64,000 nucleotides of DNA from positions 8,310,001 through 8,374,000 of the forward strand of contig OU612068.1 in the NCBI GenBank assembly GCA_914767715.1, in the 5' to 3' direction. This DNA is from Membranipora membranacea. Its lineage: Eukaryota; Bryozoa; Gymnolaemata; Cheilostomatida; Membraniporidae. The translations under genes were made by a program, and so were the position numbers. This document shows, piece by piece, positions 11,001 through 24,000 of this stretch; the first letter of the stretch is position 1; each line of letters opens with the position of its first letter. The notes under the pieces were generated by a model. It did not search any database and was not told where the DNA came from. It worked only from the letters and a program-made list of their open reading frames with translations.

Positions 11001-12270
11001 ATCAAAGCCTAAACCATAGAACAGTCTTAGTCACATCGACTGACTGCAAAAGAATGATATAAGTATATATTCATGTTTGTGATTTTTTCCTGGTGTGTAA
11101 AAAAATGGAACAATTGCAATTTAAAGAACCTCGTCAACGTTAACACTCGTAATTAAGCCATGCTGCTTTTTTAATTCTTTTCCATTAAATCAAATTTGTA
11201 ATCAGGCAAATGACATCTGTGCTGAAGAACTGAGGAAGGGCAAAAACAAATTTTACTCCCTGTGAAAGTGTTCTCCAACGCAAGTATCTCACATCACAAG
11301 TAGTCACGATATTCTCCTCTTTCCATGCTTAGCGAGTAGTTGGTTGAGAACCAAGATACGGCGGTTCCTAAGTTGCATAAGTTCTATGCATGTACCCATT
11401 CTTCCGTGAGATTTTCTTTCAATTTTTTGAAGATAGACGTTTGTTTAGTTCAGGGATGTTGTCTGAACTCTCATCAATACAATTTTGGATTATCTTTCCT
11501 CGTTGTCTGAAAAGATAACTCCAAAATGTTGTGTCCTGTTTGTAAATCCTTTTTTATTGTGTACTGTACTAATATGGTGTATTATAGTGTTTTAGTTTAA
11601 ACTATGACATATTCCATGATTTGCTATGGGATTGAGGTTTTATAACCTGTGGTATGGTATGACCAGTCAGCCTGATTACAGCCCCTAACTAAATAGATCG
11701 CCATAGATAGTTTATTCTGTTTCCATTTGGATTTCTCGCTCACAACTTATTTTGACTTCACAACTGAGTATGATTTATCTAATCCTAGATTAGTTACAAT
11801 TGTGGGCAGGATTGTGTGGGGAATTCCATGACATAACGTTATGGAAATTTCATTGTGACACAAAGATGTTTTTTGGAGTGATTTTCTTTTTTTTGTCTAA
11901 ATTATTGTTTTGTTTTATGTTTCGTCAGGAAGAAAGCTGAAGGTAGGAATTTGCTTATTTGGTATTCAATGTTTGCTGATTTATTGTCACAAAGCGATAA
12001 AATTATAACCAGTCACCCTCAGCGGGGTGCAACTATCTGATTATTACTCATATGTAAACTTATCTTGTCCTATCAGGGTTCATTAGTTAACAAAAAAATA
12101 GTTTGAACCACGTTTCAGAAAAAATGCTGAATCAGAAGCAGAAAAATTCATTGTATTCACGATGGTAACATTTGCTAATTAAGTTGTACTAGTTGTGTGT
12201 GGTGTATATCACCCATAATTTGTCTACTTATTGCCATGGTATATATGTGACGAAACTTTTATTATTTCAG

Positions 12271-12371
12271 GACTTCAAGGCAGGCGATGAAGGAATGTAC
12301 AAAATACGCGCAAAAAACGAGTATGGCGAGGGTAATGCTACCATTGGTATTACCCTCAATGACATGATCAA
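12271..12371 (+). CDS. Ig-superfamily (I-set) exon
   Basis: An exon of 101 bases between a TTATTTCAG acceptor (ending 12270) and a GTACGTAAG donor. It encodes FKAGDEGMYKIRAKNEYGEG followed by NATIGITL. D.G.Y.I.A.N.YGE is the F-strand/tyrosine-corner to G-strand half of an I-set Ig domain, as in titin/twitchin-type muscle proteins and adhesion receptors. The conserved F-strand Cys is replaced (Y.I.A.N), which is common in intracellular I-set domains. Two bases are left over, and the next candidate exon at 13180 supplies the third. The other half of the domain was not located upstream; the 4-kb repeat block lies there. Confidence 0.7.
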
Positions 12372-13179
12372 GTACGTAAGAGGATCTAACATTGTTCTGT
12401 TTCTGACACAAAATATGATTCAAGGAAATGATAATTGCTTTCTTGGATTCTGAAATTATGTAGCCTTCAAATGTTCTAACTATTGGTTGCACATGCAAAA
12501 TAGGATTCATGAAAATGATAGTAATACTATAGCTTTTATGGATGCTGAAGAAATGTAGTTCAAAACACAGGCAGCATTGCCTAGGCATCCTCCCATGCTC
12601 GCCTAGCCTTTTAGCCGGCTGTTTGCCAATGTGCTATAACACTCACAGTAATTATCTCAGTTTAGTTGATCTACGGCCATTTAGCAACCGTATATTGTAT
12701 GCTGCATTATCCCACAACGCCGGTTGTGCCTAGTCAAGGGTCACGTGGTCTTAATCACCCCAAACAGCGTTACCTACAAACATATGTTTACGTATTATTT
12801 ATTTCCAAATTTTTTAACGATATGTTCAGTGTTGTGTTTTGAAATGAAAGATGTCCAAAACATAGTGGCAGCCTTGCTAATATGCCAGATGCATGTTATA
12901 AAAGTGCCTGTAGGTGCAAAAATGGGCTAATCTTCGCAACTAGTATGTAGTTAACAGGAACAGGTATTTGGTGCTTTCCTGGTGAAATTTTTACGTCAAT
13001 AAAGTGCCTACTACTTTCATTGAACTGAGGCACAGTGAAAGAATGTTACAGAGAGTCCCTGGGAAGATCATAGCGATGCATAAATAGTTCAATACAAACA
13101 ACAATCTCAGATTGCCATCTGTCTCAACTGAATAAAATTGGAATGTGTATAACAATAATCTGTCATTTTTGTTTTCCAG

Positions 13180-13254
13180 CATGGCTAAGGCCGCCCAGCC
13201 GATGCTATCCTCTAAACCGGAGGTATTCTTAGCTGATGGATACATTGTCACCAG
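13180..13254 (+). CDS. Probable next exon of the Ig-domain gene
   Basis: A strong acceptor (GTTTTCCAG, ending 13179) opens a frame in phase with the Ig exon, joining MIN to MAKAAQPMLSSKPEVFLADG. The donor is uncertain: a GC donor after ACCAG at 13254, or a GT a little up- or downstream. The 22-bp tandem array begins within about 15 bases and introduces stops, so the exon must end near here. No family is recognised for this linker. Confidence 0.5.
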
Positions 13255-13267
13255 GCAATATCTTGTG

Positions 13268-13464
13268 ACTAAAAGTCTTTTGGATCCTAGGCGAAAGTCT
13301 TTTTGATCCTGAGCGAAAGTCTTTCTGATCCTAAGCGAAAGTATTTTTGATCCTAAGCATAAGTTTTTTTGATCCTAAATGAAAGTTTTTTTGATCCTAA
13401 GCGAAAGGTTTTTGATCATAAGCAAAAGTCTTTTTGATTCTAAGCAAAAGTCTTTTTGATCCTA
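13268..13464. repeat. 22-bp minisatellite (AAAGTCTTTTTGATCCTAAGCG)
   Basis: About nine degenerate copies, each centred on TTTTTGATCCTAAGC, begin directly after the exon at 13180-13254. Copies differ by single substitutions and one- or two-base indels. Confidence 0.93.
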
Positions 13465-13890
13465 GGCTCAAGGCTAGACTGCAATCTTTACTCTTTTATG
13501 CACTAGATTTATCATCTTAGGAATCAAACCTTTAAATAAAATGTGTGGCCTGTTTTCTGTTAAGGCCGTCATATGGGAGTAATTCCCTGGGCACATTGTG
13601 CCTGCAGCGGTGGGATTCTCCAAGCTGGGAACCTTCATCTACATAACAGCAGATAGGCGAAATAATTATTTTCCAGATATTTGTATCCATATCAATTAGT
13701 GGAACTTTACATTTGGCTGATTCATTCACCTTCACCTTGAAAACTGATATAGAAACCATGATCATAATATCTCACTGAAGAACAATGTAATACCAACCTC
13801 AATATGATATTGGTACCTCACTATGACGGGATATCGAGAGCAACCGAGAGCCCTGAAATTAAATGTAGATAACCAAAGATACTTGCCCAG

Positions 13891-13908
13891 AGTAAGGATA
13901 TCCTTACT
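13891..13908. repeat. 18-bp perfect palindrome AGTAAGGATATCCTTACT
   Basis: A perfect palindrome extended by CAG on the left. Its half-site CAGAGTAAGGAT is the same as in the palindrome at 49881-49902, which points to a dispersed element end. Confidence 0.7.
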
Positions 13909-14543
13909 TTGTGGGATCATTTGAGTCTATACCAATGATCAATTAAATCTATTCCAATAAAGAACTTATCTTTTGATTGATACTGGGTTTGAACCATGGC
14001 ATTTGAAGAATTAGTTCCGAGTGGTTAGACCTGAAATAATACCTCCTTCTAGAGTGATAGATCTCTGGGTATGCATTAGAAAAACTGACAGCTCATGGGG
14101 TTCATTGCAATAAACACACTGTCAACGTTTATTAGTGAGAGTAAAAATTCTATTTCATTACGTCAGGCATCAGACTGGCAGCTTTCATCTCTCTGTGCAA
14201 TTATTAACTAAATTGATAAATATATCGGCAGCTGGCTCGCTCGCTGCCTTGAGTTTTTTGTTAAACAGACAATTATTTCATCAACACTCTCTAATTCTGA
14301 ACAGCGGTTGTATCTCGTCTAGGTTGGCATCAATGATCAGTGTTATTAAAAATGAATTCAGTCTGGTTTTTACTTAGTATGGTATAGGATTATTGTCTCT
14401 CGTAATACAGCCTGTATGGATTGATATTCAACTTCTCTATCAATTGTTTACTGGGACTTTAAGCTAAACTATACCCCGGTTAGATGCCAGTTTCGGATTA
14501 CTGATAGCTTGTTTTTGGATAATCGCTGGTGGCAAAATGTCAG

Positions 14544-14659
14544 CATTCGGTGTGAAGCTCAAGAAGTCTAATAAAATACCGCCTTCGAAGGATAAGTTAG
14601 ATATTTCTTTGAAGTCTATACCCAAGGCTGGCAATACTAATGGACATGACAAAAGATAA
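14544..14659 (+). CDS. Possible terminal exon of the Ig-domain gene
   Basis: A T-rich tract and TGTCAG acceptor (ending 14543) precede FGVKLKKSNKIPPSKDKLDI and a lysine-rich tail ending in GHDKR at TAA 14657-14659. FGVKLKK resembles the A-strand of I-set modules (F.V.LK) or linkers in muscle-type Ig proteins. The exon starts in phase 1, which does not fit the phase-0 or phase-2 donors seen at 13180-13254, so an intermediate exon would be needed. An ATG at 14537 could alternatively start a 40-residue protein. Assignment is tentative. Confidence 0.35.
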
Positions 14660-16220
14660 TTTAACATCACTCACTACCAAAGGATAAAACCTATGACCAA
14701 TTGATTAAGTTTTAACAGTTCGACACCAACATAGATAATTAAGCTTCGTAATTTGAGAAATTCAAATTAATTGTGTAATTGTAGCTTTTCTATTCTGTAT
14801 TTCTCACTGGGCTTCTTGTTGGGATCATAAAGTGTAGGTGCAGGTTATTATGACCTAGGTGGCCGTTTCTCGATTGTGGGATTTGTTAGGATGAGAAGAT
14901 GTGATGTGAACCATGAGAATCTCTGCTAGAAATATTAATTTCAAAGTTGTTCTCTCTTGTATTTGTTTATCGAATCACAACCATGGCACTTCATTACACA
15001 CAAATATTACATCCTCTCATTCTGAAATCCTCTTTTTTATTTTCTGCATAGCCAATTAATGGAATTTTTTTTTAAAATGCAATGTTGCCAACTAAGCCCT
15101 TAATCTCACTAAAGCATAAAGAGGGACTGGTTTCATATTTTAAGTTTGATGTACTAGCTCTCTTATATGTATTTTGCCTATGGTTATCTGAGTATGGCTG
15201 GCATCATTGTACAAACTTGTGAGCATTAATTAATTGATTCAGTTCATTGACCTGATGCCATGTTATATCAAGCAATGAGTAACTCCATGTCTCAAGGAAT
15301 CCTTGATTATGCCAGGGGCTCCTGTGGCTTGCAGGCATATATATATATAGTATACTTTGCCAAGTTCAGTATCAACAACCCAGACCATCCAGTTTCAATA
15401 CTTAGACAGTCACTAGCTAGTCGTTCACTCATCATAGCATTGTGTTATGCACAATGTCATGCAGATTGCATAGAAAACATAAATAATTATTTTGTGTGCT
15501 GCTGCTGCTGCTATGCAAATGTAAGACAAGTTGTCATAAAAACTGATTCAATAACCATGGTTTTAAAAGCTGTTGCTAACGACTGAATTGAATCAGTTGC
15601 TACCTTCTAAGTGAGTTTCTAAGTTTCCAATAGCAGTCACTATGGTGATTGAATAATCTTATACGTATTACTATTTAACGACAGATTGTAGTGCCCAATG
15701 CTAGTGACTGTTTTCATTGAAACTGGGCCACCAAACAGGGAGGCAAGGCACATAAAAACCAATTTATGAGTTTATATAAGCGCAGTTCCATCACTCATGT
15801 GCTATTCCATTGCTCGAGTGCCCAGTGTTTGTGGCCTTGTTTCACTTCAGTTGCGGGACACAGCCGACCATTGAACTCAGCGTAAACTGCAGTGGGCATA
15901 GGCATATGTAATAATTAAAGGGAACTATCAATGTCTTGATGTGATAAAGATAGGTGATACTTCAAGTTAAAGTAGCTGATAATTTTCATGCATATCATAG
16001 CCTCTCTCTATATCTTCCAAACTACAGCAGCAATTGCTCCAAATCCCAAAACCTCGCCTTTTTACAAAAGCTACTCAAATCAGCCTTATTTACCCACTTT
16101 ATCATTCACCATATTGAGTTCCATGTTGCTAGTTTGGCTTTTTAGATCGCTGTTTTCAACATTTGACGAATACCTGGCAACTGTCTCCTTTACCTTCATC
16201 CATCAAATCACTTGTAGACA
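14660..16220. other. Intergenic region upstream of CIAO1
   Basis: AT-rich sequence with no recognised gene. It holds a short CTG/GCTGCT run near 15499 and several small open frames without motifs. The CIAO1 promoter must lie at its right end, but no TATA or initiator stands out. Confidence 0.6.
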
Positions 16221-19058
16221 ATGTCGGGGAATCTTGAGCTCATCAAAACATTAGATGGACATTCAGATCGTGTCTGGTGTGTGTCTTGGAACCCCACAGG
16301 GACATTGCTTGCTAGTTGCAGCACAGATAAATCGATACGTATTTGGAAACAAGAAGGTATGTTATGAAATTAATCTTCCCTTCTATGATGTCTCTTCAAT
16401 ACACGCAATGGTAACGCAACTTCAACGGAATGACAATTATGTAGAGTTTTCGCCACATCATTCTCTTAGTTTGTAAATAATATTCATAGTTTTTTTTTTA
16501 AACATGCTTTTCTAGGAGATAGCTGGATATGCTCTAATGTGCTCAATGATGGCCACACAAGAACGGTCAGATGTGTCACATGGTCTGGATGTGGTAACAA
16601 ACTGACATCGACAAGTTTTGATGGAACGACTGCTATCTGGGACAAGAAGACCGGTGACTTTGACTGCGCACTCACATTGGAAGGCCATGAGAATGAAGTA
16701 AAGGGTGCAGCCTGGTCACCCTCTGGTTTATATCTTGGTAGGTCAAATACTTACTGTTTAGTTAAAAACAGAATATTGTGTTGGTTGGTCCTAAAGAGGG
16801 TCACAAGGTGCTCTAAATGCTCATACTGAGAGTGTGATATCCTAGAAAACTAAACTGCAGTCTAAAAGTGTGAGGCTATAAAATACCACCTGAACTGTCG
16901 GTGCAGCAAGCTGCCAAAACTGAAAATGGCAGAAATTTGCCATTGGCAGTGACTCTTTGAACTAAGCTGAGAAGTGATCTGGTTAGGTCAATTTAAACAT
17001 TTAAACCATTATAGGCAAAGGGACAATTTTCCTGCCAAATAAAGAGTATAATATTCAAATAATATTCTTTCGTTGTGTCTTTTACCCGCCTCACTCACAC
17101 TCTGTGATATAATCTAATAATTCAGCTACTTGTGGTCGGGATAAGAGGATATGGATTTGGTCAGTAGATGATGATGATGATTATGAATGTGCTAGTGTGC
17201 TTAGCTCACACACACAGGACGTTAAATCAGTCTCATGGCATCCACACAAAGATACGCTGATATCGACCAGCTACGACGATACTATCAAACTGTACGAGGA
17301 GCAGGAGGATGATTGGGAGTGCATCAGTACTCTAGGTTAGCTTCTTATTTTTTCATCAGGAGTGCTCTGTTTAATCAAGGAGTTGGAGGTTTAATTGTAA
17401 AGGAGAGATTTTGTGGGAAAGGAGTCTATTATGGAGTGATGTGAGCGCCTTAATATCTACATTTTTTTATTTACTTGGATACTGTATTCGTTCATCAATA
17501 TACCTGCAATATTCCTAAGTCTGTGTAAACACTCACCTATACCTGGTGCTTTTTGTCAGTCCCGAAGTCCAGTATATGAAATGTAGTTCAAAACTATGAC
17601 CAAAACTAGTTGTCCAAGCTGTTTTAAAATTTGATATTAAAGTCATCAAATACTATCTGTGAGAAATCCCTGAACCCCACTGTGACGTGGGATGATTTTG
17701 TTTGGGAAATTACCCGTAATGAATACAAGAAAATACCTATGAACGCCTATCTATTGATGTCTAAGACCTACTCTCCAGTGATGTATTGATTGCCTTTTTC
17801 CCTTTTTCAGAATCACACACCAGCACAGTATGGTCGGCCACCTTTGATAAAACTGGGACGCGTATTGCATCATGTTCTGATGATGGTACTGTTAAAATAT
17901 GGCAGGAATATCCTCCAAATAATAAAGAAGGTATGTGGGTCAATACAAGGTGGTCTAAAACCTCATGATAACATAGATTGAGGGCTCATTTGGGGTAACA
18001 AAAATGAATTTGGATGTCACAAAAAAAGGAATTATCACTACTATCTAGAGCAAATCAGGAAAAAACCACTCATCCAGTGATTAGGTAAACAACTTTGTTA
18101 TTTATAGCTCTGAAAACTTCTTTATTGCTTAGCACATAAAATTTGTCGATAATGTTGACATTTTTTAAAATTATTGTCTTATATTATGATGCGTCTTCTC
18201 TTGCTAGGTGTTATAACTCCCGGCAATAATTCTACTTGGAAGTGTGTATGTACGCTATCTGGTTATCATCGCCGAACGGTATACGACATAAAATGGTAAT
18301 TATAAAGTTAGCACAAACCTTGAGCGTGTCGTGCATGTAAAAGACTGTTAATATTAACTACCTAAGTTAGTGTTAACATCAAATATCTACACCTCTCGAA
18401 AGATAGAAGGTTTATTGGTTGGAAATCATGTAGGTCTGTCTATCTGAATATACACATTATGCTTGTCTGGAAACGTGTGGGAGTTACTCCGTCTTTGCTT
18501 GAGAGGGGGCAACTAAAATATATGACCGAATAAAAAAAAAAGTGAATTATTGGCAACGATAACTAAACTGTATACTGGTGTTTAAACAATTGCTGCAAGT
18601 CAGGTTACCTTGTGTAAATTGTCAGTTCTGATACCTATTTTTAGTGTGTGGATAAGCTGTCTTACATGCTGCCCTGCCTTATGAACATCTATCTGATACC
18701 GTCATTGAACATCATTGATGAAATGGTTATCTTCCATGATGTTTATATGTATCTGGGGCCTCATGGATTATTCACAATCATCTTGCATCTAACTTATTGT
18801 GATCAATTGACATTTCTTTTTAGGAACCATGAAACTGGTTTTTTAGCAACTGCTAGTGGTGACAACTCTCTTCGCCTTTTCAGTGAGACAGCGGACTCTG
18901 ACACAAACGCCCCATCTTTTCAGCTTATCGTTCAGGAACAAAATGCACATCTGGAAGATGTTAATAGTATAGACTGGAACCCTAAGCATGCTGATATGTT
19001 GGCATCAGCCAGTGATGATGGAACCGTTAAAATATGGCGGTATAGCAGTGAGGTGTAA
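16221..19058 (+). CDS. CIAO1: CIAO1, cytosolic Fe-S assembly WD40 protein
   Basis: Six exons: 16221-16356, 16516-16737, 17126-17335, 17811-17930, 18208-18295, 18824-19058. They join in frame to 336 residues; animal CIAO1 is about 340. The protein is a seven-bladed WD40 propeller. It starts with [20 protein letters not shown], and blades end in [57 protein letters not shown] and [11 protein letters not shown]. The lineage-typical pieces [38 protein letters not shown] and SDDGTVKIW are in the expected order. CIAO1 is the docking core of the cytosolic targeting complex that delivers 4Fe-4S clusters to nuclear and cytosolic enzymes. The ATG was chosen because [14 protein letters not shown] matches the family start. 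A candidate poly(A) signal is at 19333-19338. The next gene, GLG1, converges on it. Confidence 0.97.
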
Positions 19059-20905
19059 ACTTTTGATCATGGGAAAATTTTATATTGATTTTTCAGATTT
19101 TATAAAAAAAAATTTCTAATATTTTTAATGCTTTCAATTGTGGTATCTCATCACAGATAAATTTCCGCGTTTAATTTTCTGATATCTTGCAATTCTAGCT
19201 TCTAGCTTTCATCTTAAGGTGCATAAAGATTAAACATGTAAGTAGGCTATATACATAATATATAATATGTTATGCATCAATGATTGAGTGCTTTTTCTAT
19301 GGCTGAAGGAGCATGCGCACAAAGCAGCTGAGAATAAAGTCTGCCTATCACACATCACATGTTGGCATGGCTAATAAGAAAACAGTGACCAATGACCAGT
19401 TTCACCTCTGCAATATTTGCCAGAGCGACTTGCAAGATATGTTGAGTTTCCCTTTCATTTCTCTATCAATCAAACCAATGTGCATTAGCATGAACAGATG
19501 GACTAGATTAACAGTACAAGCTATGAAATGAGAGAAAAAACTTTGGTTGGACTCATTGATATACTGAGCTCACTGTGTCAAAATTGTGGCATCAAAGAAA
19601 TGTAATACTTGCGTGATGGTGAAACAGGTTCATGAGAGATAGATGTGTGTGGTGATTGCTATGTGAAAGTTCTTGACAACATTTTCCGTTTCTTGGAACA
19701 AAAATCTTCAAAACCAGATAGGAAATGCCAACTGCAAGGTTTACTGGTATGATAGTCCTGTCTTTAAAGCAGCAGATGGATGGTTTGCAAGGTTGATTTC
19801 GTAATTTGGAGAAAGATGTTAGTTGTGGACATTGGCAAACTTCATTAGATTTTAGTAAATATATTTTGCAGCGCTAATGGTTATATCTTCATGTCATCCA
19901 GTAAACACAGCTGATTCACAAAACTGAGCCCATCATTATAAAACCTTCAAATTAATTTAGCCAATGAGTTGCGATATATTTTACTTTTTATTTCAGAACA
20001 ACAATACATAAAATAGCATGATTAAGTTCATAAAATTTAATTATTAATTCCAAAAATACGGCAATAATAAGTGCCAAATTGCTTAGAGGGTATCTCCTCT
20101 GAATGTTTTAAAAGGTGCTATTTGCTTCTCTCAAAGAGGAACAGATAATAATGAGTGGTCAGAACTCTAAACAACAATCAACAGACAACATGAATATCTA
20201 AACCACTACTTTGGTACCATAATACAATACCGCAGGACACCTCATATACATGAAGAGCCAATGAATTCTCATACTATCTGGGCCAAATCTATAGCATCTA
20301 TGCGTTAATATTCCGACCAAACAATGTTTCTAAAGCGTTACTCAAAAATTATCCTCTTTGCATGACTAGGAGGATAGCCTAAGTGAGATCGCATGCTTGT
20401 AGTCTCGCCTAATTTAAAACTGATAGTAACTTTGCACCTCCCAAGATACAAAGACTTGGAATGTTTTTTTTCTCATAATCTTGATCTTGCAAAAATTTAC
20501 AAACATTTACATCTATTCCTAGCCTGTTCACTGGCATTAAATAAAAATTTGACATCATCAACATTCACTCATAGTACCTGTACATCATAAATAAGGGTAG
20601 TGGAGAATCTCAACCTTGTAATTTAGAGGAATCTCCAATTATAATAACCAGATCCAGATCGGGTCATTTTGAATGATTTTAAGCTTCATTACGGGAGAGA
20701 GAAGGGGGGCTGACAAACACGTGGCTAGACATAGGCAGAGCACCAAAAGGTTCGTCCAACCACCAAAAAAAAACACATTCAGATCTTATCAATATATAAA
20801 ACTTACGTATCAAGTTACAATGTCAATATGCGCCTTTTAAAAATAAACGCCCATTCCAATAAGCCATATAAGTCCATAAACATCATCAGAGATTGTGTAA
20901 CCTAT
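19059..20905. other. Convergent intergenic space between CIAO1 and GLG1
   Basis: Holds both 3' ends. AATAAA at 19333-19338 (+) could serve CIAO1. TTTATT at 19987-19992 (AATAAA on the - strand) could serve GLG1, giving a 3' UTR of about 0.9 kb. Short frames at 19313-19531 and 20393-20590 show no family features. Confidence 0.55.
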
Positions 20906-21073
20906 TTATCTGTCTTTGATTTCGGCAGCCAGTCGTTTAGATGCACGTCCGCACAGCACTCCAAGTACTAGGATAACAGCCAGTACTCCTAATATCACAC
21001 TGAAGAAATACCAACGAGAGCTAGAGGTCGACATATCCTCCCAAACTTGTTTCAATGTCTCAGGTGGGGAGAG
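20906..21073 (-). CDS. GLG1: GLG1 last exon: transmembrane helix and cytosolic tail
   Basis: Encodes the last 55 residues. A hydrophobic helix, WYFFSVILGVLAVILVLGVL, is followed by CGRASKRLAAEIKDR and TAA at 20906-20908. The tail keeps the CGR..KR...E.KDR pattern that ends vertebrate GLG1, where it acts in Golgi retention. The acceptor is CTTATTGTAG; the preceding exon 22347-22450 ends in phase 0. Confidence 0.95.
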   Translation of the reverse strand, partial: LSPPETLKQVWEDMSTSSSRWYFFSVILGVLAVILVLGVLCGRASKRLAAEIKDR

Positions 21074-24000
21074 CTACAATAAGAAAAAATATGAATTAGT
21101 TTCCTCAGAGCCATTTGTGCCCAGTCTTAATTGTATCACATTAGGCAGGATAAATTCTTGAGTCGAGTTGTGCCCCTCTTGTTTTCCGTTGAGTGCCTCG
21201 GTTAAGCCATATCCTTCACTGGTGTTAGAGGTTGCTGTTGGCTTTCCATCATAAGTCGAAGTTCAAACAGACACAGTTCACCCAGTTAGCAAATATTATT
21301 GATATGCCTCCCCACAATTTGCGATCAATAGTCACTTTTATGAGATGAGCTTTCCTTGGCAGTGGATGAGATTGAGTTTGGGACAGCCACATACAAAACG
21401 CCTTAAATCTTTGTGATACAAAAGCTGACAACCATAGCCTCTCTTATATAAGATAAGAGAGGCTGCTTCCATTCACCACGTGTATAAATATATGAAAGTC
21501 CGGTTAATAACGTCTAGATAGAAGGACAACTGATTTCCACAACATTTATAGTGAATTCACATCTACTGGGAATGATCAGAAAAACAATCCCATCTCCTCA
21601 ATACGCAGTCTGATTTCGCAAGAGTGAATAATATGTAACCAAAGAGCTTTTTTCGTTTGACACTTAGCAACAGGAAAAAGCAATTTGATCTGCGATGCAT
21701 CTGAGCATTTTCAAACCCCACCTACATATTCTGAATCTAGACAAAGCTCAACACCTTGACCGAATAACACAGAATTATCAGTATAAAAGTGGAAATCAAT
21801 GATCTATGCATTAGTAATCAACTTTAGAAAACTATATGAGTAAGAGGGTTGGTTTCCCTGTAGGTGGGGCTTAAACTCAATCTCATCCATCCAAGCAAAG
21901 CTACTTACATTTTGATCACGCATCATCTAAAGCAAAATAATAGCCCAATATCAGTACACTTAATCGGCACAGGGGAAAGTGAAGGGCAACAGAAAAGATA
22001 ACAATGTTGAATTTTACAGATAGAGGTGTAAAAATGGTCATAGCCTAAATTAAAAGAGCTCAATGAGCAAGAACAACGAGATCTTAACCCCATACTGCCA
22101 ACCTAACCTTCAAGCACCGCTCTGCAGCCTCAACAATTGATTTTACAACACCCAATTCTTTACCCTAGCTTTGGAAAACGTTAAATTTAAGTGGGTCTGT
22201 GAACAAGTACCCTCCCCCATTTCAAAACATAGACACCCTGTAGAGCTTTCCTTTAAGCTAGTCAACACAATTTGTTTAGCATTGATACAAAGAGGCTGTG
22301 TTGAGGTTGGAGAGAAAGGCTAAACTCTACATTATGAGGTACTTACCTTTGCTGCGTGTTCCCACAACTCCTTGCGGTTTTTCACTTTGTCTATACATTT
22401 TTTACTTTTTATGGTTCCAGCATCATAGAGTGACAGCAAGCATGACATAACTGAAATATTTTGAAGAAAAAGTCAAGCCACAAGTAGTAACGATAACAGT
22501 TTTGTGTAAAAAGGTCCTTTATTCCATATATTCATGGAAGGAGTGACCAAGGGTGTTTTCTGGATGAAAATTCTGGTGAGAAATTTCATGTTGGGAGCAA
22601 GCAGTAGATGTATCAAGAGTGAAACTTAAACCACTGCTGCGACACAGCCAAATTTGTGCTTATAGCATTCTGTATAGCTCAAAACTAATAAAATGAGGCC
22701 GCAATCTCAGCATTGTGACATAATGAGCAAATAATTTGCTGTACACGTCATAAGCTGGTGCGTAGATTTCAATGCTCTGATTTTGAAGATCAGTTTGTGC
22801 AAATTATTTGCCCATTAGGTGACAATTATGAGATTAAAGTCTCAATTAATTATATTGGAGCTATGCAGAATTCAATGAGCACAAAATTGCATAAGTGGCG
22901 GCAGTAGTTTAAGTACAGTCAATATATGTAAAAAAAACATGGAATGTTTTCGATGCAGCGGCAACAAACAAGACAATACCCGCCATTATAAATATTATTA
23001 ACCTGAAATAACAGGACTTTAACAATCATACCTCGTCCACTGCCAGCTGTGACTGATCTACATATTGAATCCTGTATGTCGTGACCACAAGCCTCATGAA
23101 GCTCGGCGTCTGTGTGTATATCTACTCTGTTCTCTGTGATTAGTCTGAATACCTGTCAGCAAATAAAACATTGATATAATCTATGGTGTGACCTGTCTCC
23201 ACGTTTGATAGTTAAGGAGGGATTTTGTTATGGTTGGCTAAATACTCTATACTCGATACTCTATACTCTATAATCTATACTCGATACTCTATACTCGATA
23301 CTCTATACTCGATACTCTATACTCTATACTCTATACTCGATACTCTATACTCGATACTCTATACTCTATACTCTATACTCGATACTCTATAATCTATACT
23401 CGATACTCTATACTCGATACTCGATACTCTATACTCGATACTCGATACTCGATACTCGATACTCTATACTCTATACTCTATACTGTATACTCTATACTCG
23501 ATACTCTATACTCGATACTCGATACTCGATACTCTATAATCTACAATCTACACTCTACACTCTATAGGATTTACATGTTTATGGCTAAATCTTACAATTT
23601 TGTTCTTATTAATTTAGATTTAACCCCTTGCTTTGGTCAGGTTGATGCTTCATGTAGAGGTTTATGGAGCAGATAAATCATAAAAACAAATGTTTCACAC
23701 AAAAAGTATAAGAAAGATAGATCGAAGAAATCGCCTTACCTCAGCTTGACATTTCTCGTCATTTTTTAGTTCGCCGTCAAACAACTTCTTCCTGAGACAT
23801 TCAATTATGTCGTTTTGGAGTGTGGACTTTTTCATGCATTCTGATATCTGAAAAGGGCAAATAATTAAATATCTTCTTCAGATAAAAAATCAGAACTCTT
23901 TTGGCGATATGGCCGGATATTGCAACATATAAGAATAAAAGGTTGATTTGGTGTAGTGAAAATTGCAAACATTTCGACAGGTAATTATTTTTAACGGAGA

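Larger units (their letters stand above)
7958..11999. mobile_element. 4-kb inverted-repeat structure around LINE relics
   Basis: The left arm (about 7958-8203 plus 9068-9725) matches the inverted right arm (about 11125-11999) almost end to end. Shared blocks in opposite orientation include TCAATGTTTGCTGATTTA, AATCCTAGATTAGTTACAAT, CTCACAACTTATTTTGACTT, AGTTTAAACTATGACATATT, AAAATGTTGTGTCCTG and GTGTTCTCCAACGCAAGTAT. The spacer (about 9726-11124) carries coding traces of a non-LTR retrotransposon in both orientations. Two opposed insertions of one element, or an inverted duplication, would give this layout. Confidence 0.85.
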
